DNA of 64,000 nt from Mesobacillus subterraneus (GTDB lineage Bacteria > Bacillota > Bacilli > Bacillales > Cytobacillaceae), in contig NZ_JXIQ01000002.1 in the NCBI RefSeq assembly GCF_000934845.1, forward strand, positions 1-64,000. Direction: 5' to 3'. Within the stretch, counting starts at the first letter, position 1; each line of letters opens with the position of its first letter. Under the pieces are notes generated by a model, which was given only the letters and a program-made list of their open reading frames with translations, did no database searches and was not told the origin of the DNA. The position numbers and the translations under genes were made by a program. Positions 17,538 through 25,393 of the stretch are shown here, piece after piece.

Positions 17538-18713
17538 TTATTTTCGATCTAAAGCACTCAAATAGATTTCCTCATATTTTTCAGCCGCCGCAAGATGAGA
17601 GTATTCATCTTCAATCTTCTGACGAGCTTTTGCGGCAAAGTCCTCCCCTTGTTTTGGATTCTGCAATAAGAAAATGATCGCCTCCGCAAGCTCCTGAACA
17701 TTTTTCTCCTCAACAAGCAGGCCATCCACTTTATCCTTAATGATCTCTTTCAATCCGCCAACTGCACAGGCAACGAGCGGCGAACCGGAGCCCATCGCTT
17801 CCAGCGCGGAAATGGAAGTCGCTTCCTCCACACCCGCAGAGTGGACACTCGGCACCAACGCAACATCGGCTAGTGCATAGTAATCTTTCACCTTGTCATG
17901 TGCCACGGCTCCAAGTAAGTCTACTCTGTCTTCGATGCCATTTTCAGCAACAATTTTCTTGATTTCTGACAACGCCTCGCCATTTCCTGCATAGATTAAC
18001 CTTGTATTTGGAAATTCTTTCAGTACAGCTGGCATCGCAAGCGCCGGATAAATCACACCGTTCTTTTTCGTCAAACGGCGCGGCACAAATAATATATTTT
18101 CATCATGGGAGAGGCTGTATTGATCACGAAGCGTATTTTTCCGATCTTTATCGGGCTTGAAACTATGGATATCGATAAAGTTACGGATCGCTATCCCGTC
18201 CACACCAGAAATGTCCTTCACATATTGTTTAAGACGCTGGTCTACCGTAATGATCTTACGGGTGTTCTGGTAGGCCTTGATCTCGATTTCCTGCATTTCT
18301 CTCGCTTCTGGGCTGCCCTCATCGATTGAGCCTTTGCTGACAGCCTCAAAAGCCATATAACCATGGACCGTCGATACAACAGGTATCCCAGTTTCCAGCG
18401 CAGCCAGTGTAGTGAAAGGATCCTGGGCATTGATAATATCATAATTCTTTTTTTTATTTTTTAAAATAAGAGCTTTTAGCAAGTTCTTACGTGCATAATG
18501 GCTCCAAAGGATTCCGCGGCCCTTTCTCACTTTGTTGATCACAAAACTTGGCCCCTGTGCGTACATTTTGCGGACAACAGGTGCCACATCGGTGAACGAA
18601 AGGACATCTACTTCATGTCCGCGCTCCTCCAGTCCGGCCTTTAAAGTCGCAACATGTGTCGATAGCCCGCCAGCGTGCGGGTAGTCATAAGCGGTGGCAA
18701 TAAGAATTTTCAT
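17538..18713 (-). CDS. GT4-family glycosyltransferase
   Basis: A 391-residue GT-B enzyme. The N-terminus (ILIATAYDYPHAGGLSTHVA) is the acceptor side with the typical GG-x-STH motif. The C-terminal half has the donor motif region (RLTKKNGVIYPALAMPAV, then EATSISALEAMGSGSPLVA with the E-x7-E pattern). It transfers a sugar from a nucleotide donor to a lipid-linked acceptor; the sugar cannot be read. Gene order csaB, this gene, murJ suggests SCWP synthesis. An excellent ribosome site (GAGGAGGG) precedes the ATG. Downstream of csaB by 62 bp. Confidence 0.88.
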   Translation of the reverse strand: MKILIATAYDYPHAGGLSTHVATLKAGLEERGHEVDVLSFTDVAPVVRKMYAQGPSFVINKVRKGRGILWSHYARKNLLKALILKNKKKNYDIINAQDPFTTLAALETGIPVVSTVHGYMAFEAVSKGSIDEGSPEAREMQEIEIKAYQNTRKIITVDQRLKQYVKDISGVDGIAIRNFIDIHSFKPDKDRKNTLRDQYSLSHDENILFVPRRLTKKNGVIYPALAMPAVLKEFPNTRLIYAGNGEALSEIKKIVAENGIEDRVDLLGAVAHDKVKDYYALADVALVPSVHSAGVEEATSISALEAMGSGSPLVACAVGGLKEIIKDKVDGLLVEEKNVQELAEAIIFLLQNPKQGEDFAAKARQKIEDEYSHLAAAEKYEEIYLSALDRK

Positions 18714-18775
18714 GCTTGCCCTCCTCGGTTATTTTGACGATGAAAAATAGTTCTAGAAATATCCTGCCCATCTGC

Positions 18776-19888
18776 TTACTTTCCAACGAAATGCTCTTTA
18801 AGCAGATCAACATTCCGAACGGCTTCTGCACGCATTTCCGCGGCATTGCCTTCAACGATCTTGCTGTATTTTTCCCTGTTGTCTAAAAGCTGTAAACCGT
18901 TCTTCGATAACTGTTCCACATTTATTTCTTCCAGTACGGCGGAAAATTCCCACATGCCACTGCGTTTCAGCAGACTTTCGACCTTTTTGTCATAGCTTAA
19001 CCCAATATGCGGCACGCCTGTCAGTGTGGAGAAAATCAATGCGTGCAATCTCATCCCGATGGTGATCTGGCATTCGCCGATGAAATTTAAATACTGATTT
19101 GGAGAGAAATTCGTGCCAAGAATATGGCATTTATCTGCATGCTTCATATGCTTGAGCACATTTTTGCTGGCCGTGTCGTCATGATGGCCTTCCATCGGCA
19201 CGAACACCGGCGTGATATCGCGGGCTTCGATCCAAGTATCGAGAATCTCTGCGATCTGTTCAAACTGCTTTATTTTTTCAAACCACGGGCGGACAGATAC
19301 GGCAACAAGGTTATCCTTGCGCTCCAGCTGGAGGCTGTCCATCGCGGCTGTGTCCTTTTTCGGATGAAAAGCGAACACGATATCTGAAGTAACAACAGTC
19401 TCAGGACGCTTCACGCCTAATTTATGCAGCAGGTCCTTCGAGAACTGGTCTCGAACCGTGACGAAATCGGCCATATTGGCAAACACTTTCATCAGGATCT
19501 TTCCCCATGTGGAGTTTACCGGGCCAATCCCCTGGGAAAAGAACATCACTTTCGTTCCGACAAGTTTTGCCAAAAAGACAATCAACAAATAATACGGAAG
19601 GGGTCCGAAAAGAAAACGAGTAGGATAGGTATCCTGTAGCAAACCTCCACCGCCCGAAATCAGCAGGTCAGCTTCCTTCAAAGCCTTGACTTTTCCTTTA
19701 AAATCATGGCGCCAGCCGCGGTAAACGGCCTTTACATTATGTTGCTTCGCGGTTTGTTCCGGTGATAAGGAAAATACGGTAATTTCTGGATGGTCCAAAT
19801 GCTCACGCAAGTTATCGACAATGGATTCAAGTATGGCTTCGTCACCAGTATTACCGAGACCATAAAATCCTGAAATGACAATTTTCAA
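18776..19888 (-). CDS. csaB: polysaccharide pyruvyl transferase CsaB
   Basis: CsaB adds a ketal pyruvate to the secondary cell-wall polysaccharide, creating the ligand for SLH domains. The 370-residue protein shows the family hallmarks: VISGFYGLGNTGDEAILESI at the N-terminus, then LISGGGGLLQD, FFSQGIGP and, near the C-terminus, GMRLHALIFSTLTGVP. The start codon is TTG at 19888, with GGAGG about 10 bases upstream. The gene heads a minus-strand operon with a glycosyltransferase and a flippase. A good promoter (20010-20037) and a leader terminator (19951-19987) precede it. With twelve SLH proteins in this window, CsaB is central to the locus. Confidence 0.95.
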   Translation of the reverse strand: MKIVISGFYGLGNTGDEAILESIVDNLREHLDHPEITVFSLSPEQTAKQHNVKAVYRGWRHDFKGKVKALKEADLLISGGGGLLQDTYPTRFLFGPLPYYLLIVFLAKLVGTKVMFFSQGIGPVNSTWGKILMKVFANMADFVTVRDQFSKDLLHKLGVKRPETVVTSDIVFAFHPKKDTAAMDSLQLERKDNLVAVSVRPWFEKIKQFEQIAEILDTWIEARDITPVFVPMEGHHDDTASKNVLKHMKHADKCHILGTNFSPNQYLNFIGECQITIGMRLHALIFSTLTGVPHIGLSYDKKVESLLKRSGMWEFSAVLEEINVEQLSKNGLQLLDNREKYSKIVEGNAAEMRAEAVRNVDLLKEHFVGK

Positions 19889-19950
19889 AAAAGCTGCTCC
19901 TCCTTAAGATAGAAAGTATTGCAATGGTAAAACATAAGTGTAATATGCTG

Positions 19951-19987
19951 AAAAAAAACAAGGTGCCGAACAGAAATCGAAGCACCC
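19951..19987 (-). terminator. leader terminator/attenuator of the csaB operon
   Basis: On the minus strand GGTGC and GCACC (with an inner CGA/TCG) form a hairpin followed by TTGTTTTTTTT. It lies after the csaB promoter and about 60 bp before the csaB start, with no gene upstream on that strand, so it looks like a leader attenuator. Confidence 0.65.
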
Positions 19988-20009
19988 AAAAGCTAAACAA
20001 TATTTTAAC

Positions 20010-20037
20010 ATTATAACGGAAACCATTCAACGTTCAA
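20010..20037 (-). promoter_or_regulatory. sigma-A promoter of the csaB operon
   Basis: On the minus strand TTGAAC (20037-20032), 16 bp, TATAAT (20015-20010). The start site would be near 20003. The divergent wecC promoter may use the extended -10 TGATATACT near 20064-20073. Confidence 0.7.
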
Positions 20038-20150
20038 TGGTGCATGGTTTGACAAGATTTGATATACTATGTTAGAAATTAAAGCTAGATTGATCAGAAA
20101 GTCACAATAAATAGCGATTATTATCTGTCTTAAAAAGAGAGGTCCTTTTA

Positions 20151-21428
20151 ATGAAAAAGATTTGTGTCATTGGATTAGGTTATATCGGATTGCCAACCGC
20201 TGCGATCTTTGCCAGAGCTGGCTATGATATTGTTGGCGTTGATGTCAGCGAACGTGTAGTGAACTCTTTAAATAAGGGGATTGTCACCATTGAAGAAGCT
20301 GGGCTCCCGGAGCTAGTGAAAGAAGCTGTCGAAAAAGGGAAGCTGCGCGCGTCTTTGACCCCTGAAGAAGCGGATGTATTCATCATCGCTGTACCAACGC
20401 CTATCCACGAAGATTATACTGCAAATGTGGATTATGTTATTAATGCAACCAAAGCGATCGTTCCTTTCGTAAAAAAAGGTGATGTTGTCATTGTCGAATC
20501 AACAATCCCGCCAAGAACAATGGATGATGTCGTTGCACCAATCCTTCAAGAGGCAGGTTTAGATGTGCAAAACGACATTTTTCTTGCCCATTGCCCAGAG
20601 CGTGTGCTTCCAGGCCGCATCCTAATCGAGCTAATTGAAAACACGCGGATTGTCGGCGGGACGACTCCTGTCGCCGCAAAAAAAGCTGCAGACGTGTATC
20701 GCGCAATCGTAACTGGAGATGTGATCGAAACGGAAGCACTAACAGCGGAAATGTCCAAATTGATGGAAAATACTTTCCGTGATGTCAACATCGCCCTTGC
20801 CAATGAACTCGCTAAAATCAGTGCCAAATTAGGCGTCAACGCGCATCACGTGATCGAGCTTGCCAACAAGCATCCGCGTGTCAATATTCACCAGCCTGGA
20901 CCAGGAGTCGGCGGACATTGCCTGGCAGTCGACCCGTATTTCATCGTTGAAAAAGCAAGAAACGAGTCTGTGTTGATTAAGCTGTCGCGTGATATCAATA
21001 ATTCAATGCCTGAATTTGTAGTGGAGAAAATCGAAGAACTGACAGTCCAGATTGAAAAGCCGAAGATCGCTGTTCTTGGCCTAACTTATAAAGGAAACAT
21101 CGATGACGTGCGCGAAAGTCCGGCAATCGAGATTTATCAACTGCTGGCAAATAACCCGCGTTTTGAAACAGTGGCGCATGACCCACATGTCCAACAAGAC
21201 CAGGTGGCATTCCCGCTTCTTTCATTAGAGGATGCGTTGCATGATGCAAATGTTGCCGTCGTATTGGCTGATCACAATGAATTCAAAACGCTCAACAGCC
21301 AATATGTCGCTTCCAAGATGAAGACACCAGTTGTTTTTGATACGAAGAACTGCACCAACCTTGATAACGATTATCTTACTTTATATAAAATCGGTGATTT
21401 GTCAGGACTGAAACCAATCCAGCTGTAA
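20151..21428 (+). CDS. wecC: UDP-N-acetyl-D-mannosamine dehydrogenase
   Basis: A 425-residue nucleotide-sugar dehydrogenase that oxidises UDP-ManNAc to UDP-ManNAcA with two NAD+. The N-terminal Rossmann motif is GLGYIGLPTA (7-16). HCPERVLPGR and the catalytic Cys (~257) in GGHCLAVDPYF are the WecC-type signatures; a C-terminal UDP-binding domain contains LGLTYKGNIDDVRESP. The product would supply ManNAcA for the SCWP, as in ManNAc-based SCWPs of related bacilli (established elsewhere, inferred here). UDP-GlcNAc 2-epimerase is not in the window. Ribosome site GAGAGG. tagA follows after 18 bp. Confidence 0.9.
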   Translation: MKKICVIGLGYIGLPTAAIFARAGYDIVGVDVSERVVNSLNKGIVTIEEAGLPELVKEAVEKGKLRASLTPEEADVFIIAVPTPIHEDYTANVDYVINATKAIVPFVKKGDVVIVESTIPPRTMDDVVAPILQEAGLDVQNDIFLAHCPERVLPGRILIELIENTRIVGGTTPVAAKKAADVYRAIVTGDVIETEALTAEMSKLMENTFRDVNIALANELAKISAKLGVNAHHVIELANKHPRVNIHQPGPGVGGHCLAVDPYFIVEKARNESVLIKLSRDINNSMPEFVVEKIEELTVQIEKPKIAVLGLTYKGNIDDVRESPAIEIYQLLANNPRFETVAHDPHVQQDQVAFPLLSLEDALHDANVAVVLADHNEFKTLNSQYVASKMKTPVVFDTKNCTNLDNDYLTLYKIGDLSGLKPIQL

Positions 21429-21446
21429 GAGGGTTTGATACTAGCG

Positions 21447-22160
21447 ATGCAAAAAGAAAATTACTTGGGCGTTGATGTTACGCCTTATAATTATGAAGAA
21501 ATCATTACAGACTTGAGAGAACGAATGAAGGCAGGCCAGCAATCCACGATTATCGCAGTCAACCCAGAAAAGGTCATGGCCGCTGAAAAAAATGAAGAGC
21601 TTCGACAGTTGATCAATTCTGCCACCTACCAGATCGCCGATGGAGTAGGAATTTTGCTTGCCTCGAAAATGAAAGGCGGCAAAATTTCTTCCCGTGTTAC
21701 CGGTGTCGATATGATGGACAGGCTAATCCGCTTTGCCGCGGAGGAAAACCACAAGGTGTTTCTTTACGGTGCAAAAGAGGAAGTCGTCACAGCAGCAAAG
21801 CAAAAGCTGGAAGAAAAATACCCACGTCTTGTTATTTCCGGCTACGAAAATGGCTATGAAAAAGATCAGGACAAGATTGTCAAAAATATTAACGCTTCCG
21901 AAGCTGAATTGCTGTTTGTCGCGATGGGCAGTCCTAAGCAGGAGTTGTGGATTCGCGAGAACATGGGCAAACTGAACGTGAAAGTATTCCAGGGAGTTGG
22001 CGGAAGCTTTGACGTCTTCTCGGGAAAAGTCCAGCGCGCGCCTTTATTGTTCCGAAAGCTCGGCATCGAGTGGCTCTATCGCTTGTTAAAAGAACCAAAG
22101 CGTTTCAAGCGCCAGCTGGCATTGCCGAAATTCCTGGCAAGAATTCTCACCGCAAAATAA
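21447..22160 (+). CDS. tagA: WecG/TagA/CpsF-family N-acetylmannosaminyltransferase
   Basis: A 237-residue GT26 enzyme that adds ManNAc (or ManNAcA) to GlcNAc-diphospho-undecaprenol, the second step after TagO. Family motifs are VNPEKVMAAEKN, the ADGVGI stretch, FLYGAKEEV, and AMGSPKQELWIRENM with VGGSFDVFSGKVQRAP. I prefer ATG at 21447, with GAGGG about 12 bases upstream, to a TTG four codons earlier that overlaps this ribosome site. It forms an operon with wecC and ends at a terminator. The neighbour wecC makes a ManNAcA-transferring WecG-like activity plausible. Confidence 0.9.
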   Translation: MQKENYLGVDVTPYNYEEIITDLRERMKAGQQSTIIAVNPEKVMAAEKNEELRQLINSATYQIADGVGILLASKMKGGKISSRVTGVDMMDRLIRFAAEENHKVFLYGAKEEVVTAAKQKLEEKYPRLVISGYENGYEKDQDKIVKNINASEAELLFVAMGSPKQELWIRENMGKLNVKVFQGVGGSFDVFSGKVQRAPLLFRKLGIEWLYRLLKEPKRFKRQLALPKFLARILTAK

Positions 22161-22182
22161 CAGTGAAAATTTTTTAAAAAAT

Positions 22183-22212
22183 AAGGCTTGAACTAACTAT
22201 TCAAGCCTTTTA
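22183..22212 (+). terminator. intrinsic terminator after tagA
   Basis: AAGGCTTGAA (22183-22192) pairs with TTCAAGCCTT (22200-22209), followed by TT and A residues. Confidence 0.8.
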
Positions 22213-22290
22213 AAATGCCGGCAATGGTTTTGTCAAATACCTACAAAAAAATCATTTTGTCGATAAAGCACGAGAGAAAGGAATTTTTGA

Positions 22291-23772
22291 ATGAACTCGT
22301 TAACCTGGAGAAATTTTCCGTTCATTTTCATTGCACTGCCGGTTTTCGTAGTTGCTTTGTTATTCCCTGGCACGATTACTGGCCTTGGAGCAGCTGCAAT
22401 TTTAGCATTATATACTTTTTTATCCCCTAAAAATGGCATCTTATTGCTGTTATTGTATTTCCCGACAAGACCATTTTTAATCGAAATAAACCCATCATTA
22501 AAAATTGCGGGGGATCTCATCATCCTTGCAGCGTTTGCCAATGTGGCATGGGTAGCGATTCGCAACAAGGACTTCAAAAGCTTGTTTCAGTTCCAAATTT
22601 TTGAGTGGGCCTTCTTTGGCTTCCTTGCAGTTGGAGTGATTTCCGCTTTCATTACAGGGGTAGACCTAGGATCCATCATCTTCCAGATTCGTGCATTTGT
22701 TATTACGTACTTGGTTTACTTCGTTGTAAAACGTCTGGATATCACAAAGGAAGACATCCTGAAATTCCTCTGGACGACATTTGTGATGGCAATCGTTCTC
22801 AGCCTCCATGGGCTTGTCGAAAAAATGTCGCTCCGTTCCTATCTAATGCCGGAAAAATGGGTCGGCCGTTCGCTTTCCTATAATAATCGCGTTCGCATCT
22901 ATGGGCTGATCGATAATCCGAATGTACTGTCAGTGTATCTATCATTGGCTGTCATGCTTACGATCTATTTAAAGCAGCTTGTCGCTAGCAAAACAAAACT
23001 CATTCTTACTATCGGGATCATTCTGATGCTGGGCGTCATTACGCTCACATACTCCAGGGGGACATGGATCGGCTTTGTTATTGCCTTGGCTGTTTACCTG
23101 GCTGTTTCGAAAAACTGGCGGCGTGCCGGCAACATCTTTGTTGCGGCTGTGCTTTCCATCATCTTAATCAATATTCCAGTGACGCAGGCAACGAACTATT
23201 TTAAAAATGCTGGATTTGGCGAAAACATTCCCCGCAACCTTTCGCCTGATGATCCAGGAGGAAATCAGCCTTCTGATGAAGAACGGCGGATGCGGGAAAC
23301 CTTTGAAATGTCCACAGTGGAACTTAGTAAAACAACCGGACGCTTGTTCATCGTAACGAAAGGGTTTGAAATTTTTAAAGATCACCCAGTAATCGGAACT
23401 GGTTTTGCTACGTTTGGTGACTCGGCGGCAAAAGGCAATGGATCGCCAATCTACGCCGATTATGGAATTGAACACAATATATACTCCGATAATCAATATA
23501 TCCAAATCATTGCCCAAACTGGTACTGCTGGTGTCGTCCTGTTTGCTGTCTTCCTTCTCGGAATGCTTTTCTTCCTCTGGAAAAAACGGAAAGATACTAG
23601 CCTCGCAACGGCCGTGCTAGCTGTCCTTATCGGTGTCTATGTTGTTGGTGTACTCTATAACATTTGGGAAGACAAGACGTTTACAACGTATTTCTTTATG
23701 ATGCTCGCAGCCATTACACACGGCATCCAGTATAAAAGGTGGGGAAAAAATGAAAGTCCTTCATCTCATTAG
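22291..23772 (+). CDS. O-antigen ligase/polymerase-like membrane protein
   Basis: A 493-residue protein with about 12 hydrophobic segments and a large extracytoplasmic loop (about residues 290-390). That loop carries the Wzy_C-type pattern ending GTGFATFGDSAAKG...IEHNIYSDNQYIQI, as in WaaL ligases and Wzy polymerases. It could polymerise SCWP repeats or ligate the polymer to another carrier; sequence alone does not decide. The start follows AAAGGAA. The next glycosyltransferase overlaps its 3' end by 23 bp, so the two are translationally coupled. Confidence 0.82.
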   Translation: MNSLTWRNFPFIFIALPVFVVALLFPGTITGLGAAAILALYTFLSPKNGILLLLLYFPTRPFLIEINPSLKIAGDLIILAAFANVAWVAIRNKDFKSLFQFQIFEWAFFGFLAVGVISAFITGVDLGSIIFQIRAFVITYLVYFVVKRLDITKEDILKFLWTTFVMAIVLSLHGLVEKMSLRSYLMPEKWVGRSLSYNNRVRIYGLIDNPNVLSVYLSLAVMLTIYLKQLVASKTKLILTIGIILMLGVITLTYSRGTWIGFVIALAVYLAVSKNWRRAGNIFVAAVLSIILINIPVTQATNYFKNAGFGENIPRNLSPDDPGGNQPSDEERRMRETFEMSTVELSKTTGRLFIVTKGFEIFKDHPVIGTGFATFGDSAAKGNGSPIYADYGIEHNIYSDNQYIQIIAQTGTAGVVLFAVFLLGMLFFLWKKRKDTSLATAVLAVLIGVYVVGVLYNIWEDKTFTTYFFMMLAAITHGIQYKRWGKNESPSSH

Positions 23773-24850
23773 CGGCGGAGAAACAGGTGGTTCCAAAAAC
23801 CACCTGCTTTCTTTATTGAAGAACCTGAAAGAAACGGAAGTCTTGCTCGGAGTTTTCCAGGAAGGAAAGCTAGCGGAGGAGGCGAGGAAAATGGGGATTC
23901 CAGTTATCGTGTATGGCCAGTCGTCCCGCTATGATTTTTCCGTTATCGGCAAAATTAAGCAAACGATCAAAGGTCACCAGATTTCGATCGTCCACACCCA
24001 CGGTCCTCGTGCCAATTTATTCACCTATTTTGTACGTCGAAGGACTCCTTTTAAATGGATCAGCACGATTCACAGCGACCCGTCACAGGATTTTATCAAG
24101 GGTGGCATGAAAGGGAAGGTCTTCACGGCAATCAATATGATGGTCATCAAAAAAATCGATCATTTTTTTGCCGTTTCTGAGCGGTTCAAGCAAATGCTTG
24201 TCGGATTTGGGCTGTCAGCTGAAAAAATCACGACGGTTTATAATGGCATTTCCTTTGATGAGCAGTTGGAATGCAGACGTTCTCGTGAACAGTTTGCAAT
24301 AAAAGAAGATGATTTTGTCATCTGCATGGTTGCGAGGCTGCACCCGATTAAAGGACACACCGTCGTGTTTGATGCTTTGAAAAAAGTTTTGGAAACAAAG
24401 CAAAACGTAAAACTGTTGCTCATCGGCGACGGTCCAGAAAGGGATAATCTAGAAAAAGAAGTCAAAGCGAAGGGATTAGCCAAAAGCGTTCGCTTTTTTG
24501 GATTTCAGCAGGATGTCCATTCCTATCTGTGCATTTCAGACATAAAACTGCTCGCTTCCTATAGTGAGAGCTTTCCGCTCGTCATCCTTGAAGCTGCCCG
24601 TTCACATACTCCGGTTATTTCAACTGATGTCGGGGGAGTTAAAGATTTGATTTCTGATTCATCATTAGGATGGGTTGTGCCAATCAAAAACGCTGAAGCA
24701 CTGGCAGGAGCCATTACCGAAGCAATCAATGCAACGAATCTGGCGGAACTAGGCAATAATCTGTATGAAAAAGCATCCAGGCTTTATTCCATTGATCAGC
24801 TGGCCAAAAGTACAGAGGAAACATACAAAAAAATAAAGCATACACCCTGA
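23750..24850 (+). CDS. GT4-family glycosyltransferase
   Basis: A 366-residue GT-B glycosyltransferase. The N-terminus (MKVLHLISGGETGGSKNHL) carries the acceptor loop. C-terminal donor-site features include MVARLHPIKGH, IGDGPERDNLE and SESFPLVILEAARSHTPVI with the E-x7-E pattern. It overlaps the ligase/polymerase gene by 23 bp and has its ribosome site (AGGTGGGG) inside that gene. Likely an SCWP or exopolysaccharide assembly enzyme acting at the inner membrane face. Sugar and linkage unknown. Confidence 0.88.
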   Translation: MKVLHLISGGETGGSKNHLLSLLKNLKETEVLLGVFQEGKLAEEARKMGIPVIVYGQSSRYDFSVIGKIKQTIKGHQISIVHTHGPRANLFTYFVRRRTPFKWISTIHSDPSQDFIKGGMKGKVFTAINMMVIKKIDHFFAVSERFKQMLVGFGLSAEKITTVYNGISFDEQLECRRSREQFAIKEDDFVICMVARLHPIKGHTVVFDALKKVLETKQNVKLLLIGDGPERDNLEKEVKAKGLAKSVRFFGFQQDVHSYLCISDIKLLASYSESFPLVILEAARSHTPVISTDVGGVKDLISDSSLGWVVPIKNAEALAGAITEAINATNLAELGNNLYEKASRLYSIDQLAKSTEETYKKIKHTP

Positions 24851-24881
24851 GATTTACACATAGTTATATCTTTGTGGGCTG

Positions 24882-24913
24882 AAAACATGTAAGGATCCCT
24901 GCATGTTTTTTTG
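24882..24913 (+). terminator. intrinsic terminator after the glycosyltransferase
   Basis: AAAACATG (24882-24889) pairs with CATGTTTT (24902-24909) and a T-rich tail follows. Confidence 0.75.
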
Positions 24914-25043
24914 TTTGGAGAAAAGTTAAGTAGAGATGAAACTTTCCTCCTGCCTATTACGTCTGATAATATTGGAAACAATTACTATGTCATCTGAGAA
25001 ATAATCTTCCATGGGAATTCTTCCATATTCAGAAAAATAGTAG

Positions 25044-25103
25044 TATAATGTAAAAGTGTTGGGCTGGTAAATAGCGCACAAACAGGATGTGTTTGCTATT
25101 TTT
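25044..25103 (+). promoter_or_regulatory. possible upstream promoter and hairpin before the S-layer gene
   Basis: TATAAT at 25044-25049 (no clear -35) is followed by AAATAGC (25069-25075) pairing with GCTATTT (25095-25101) and a T run. It could be a short terminated transcript or an attenuator. Confidence 0.35.
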
Positions 25104-25146
25104 CTAGCATAAAATAGTTTTATAGGTAGAAATTTGTAAAAAAAGG

Positions 25147-25174
25147 TTGAAATCTCAACCAAGTTTGGTACAAT
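25147..25174 (+). promoter_or_regulatory. promoter of the S-layer gene
   Basis: TTGAAA (25147-25152), 16 bp, TACAAT (25169-25174), with TGG before the -10 box as an extended element. The mRNA would start near 25181, leaving a leader of about 213 nt before the ATG at 25394. Long leaders are usual for S-layer mRNAs. Confidence 0.65.
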
Positions 25175-25393
25175 TATATACATGTATAGTGAAACTATTT
25201 TCTTCTGTCCGTACTTATTGATTCGAGAGATTAAGATTTTTATGTATACATATAATAGTGAATACAATCTCGCCGATGAATAAGGGACAAAGGAATAGAC
25301 TATAAAACTATTACAACACGCATGAGATCCGGATCTTACCAATCCGGGGGCATCAAGAAAAAACTTATTTACAAAACAGGGAGGAAACACAAA

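Noticed and set aside
25322-25393. Extension of the S-layer protein by 24 codons
   Set aside because: It would place a charged segment before the signal peptide, and GGGAGGAAA is positioned for the ATG at 25394.
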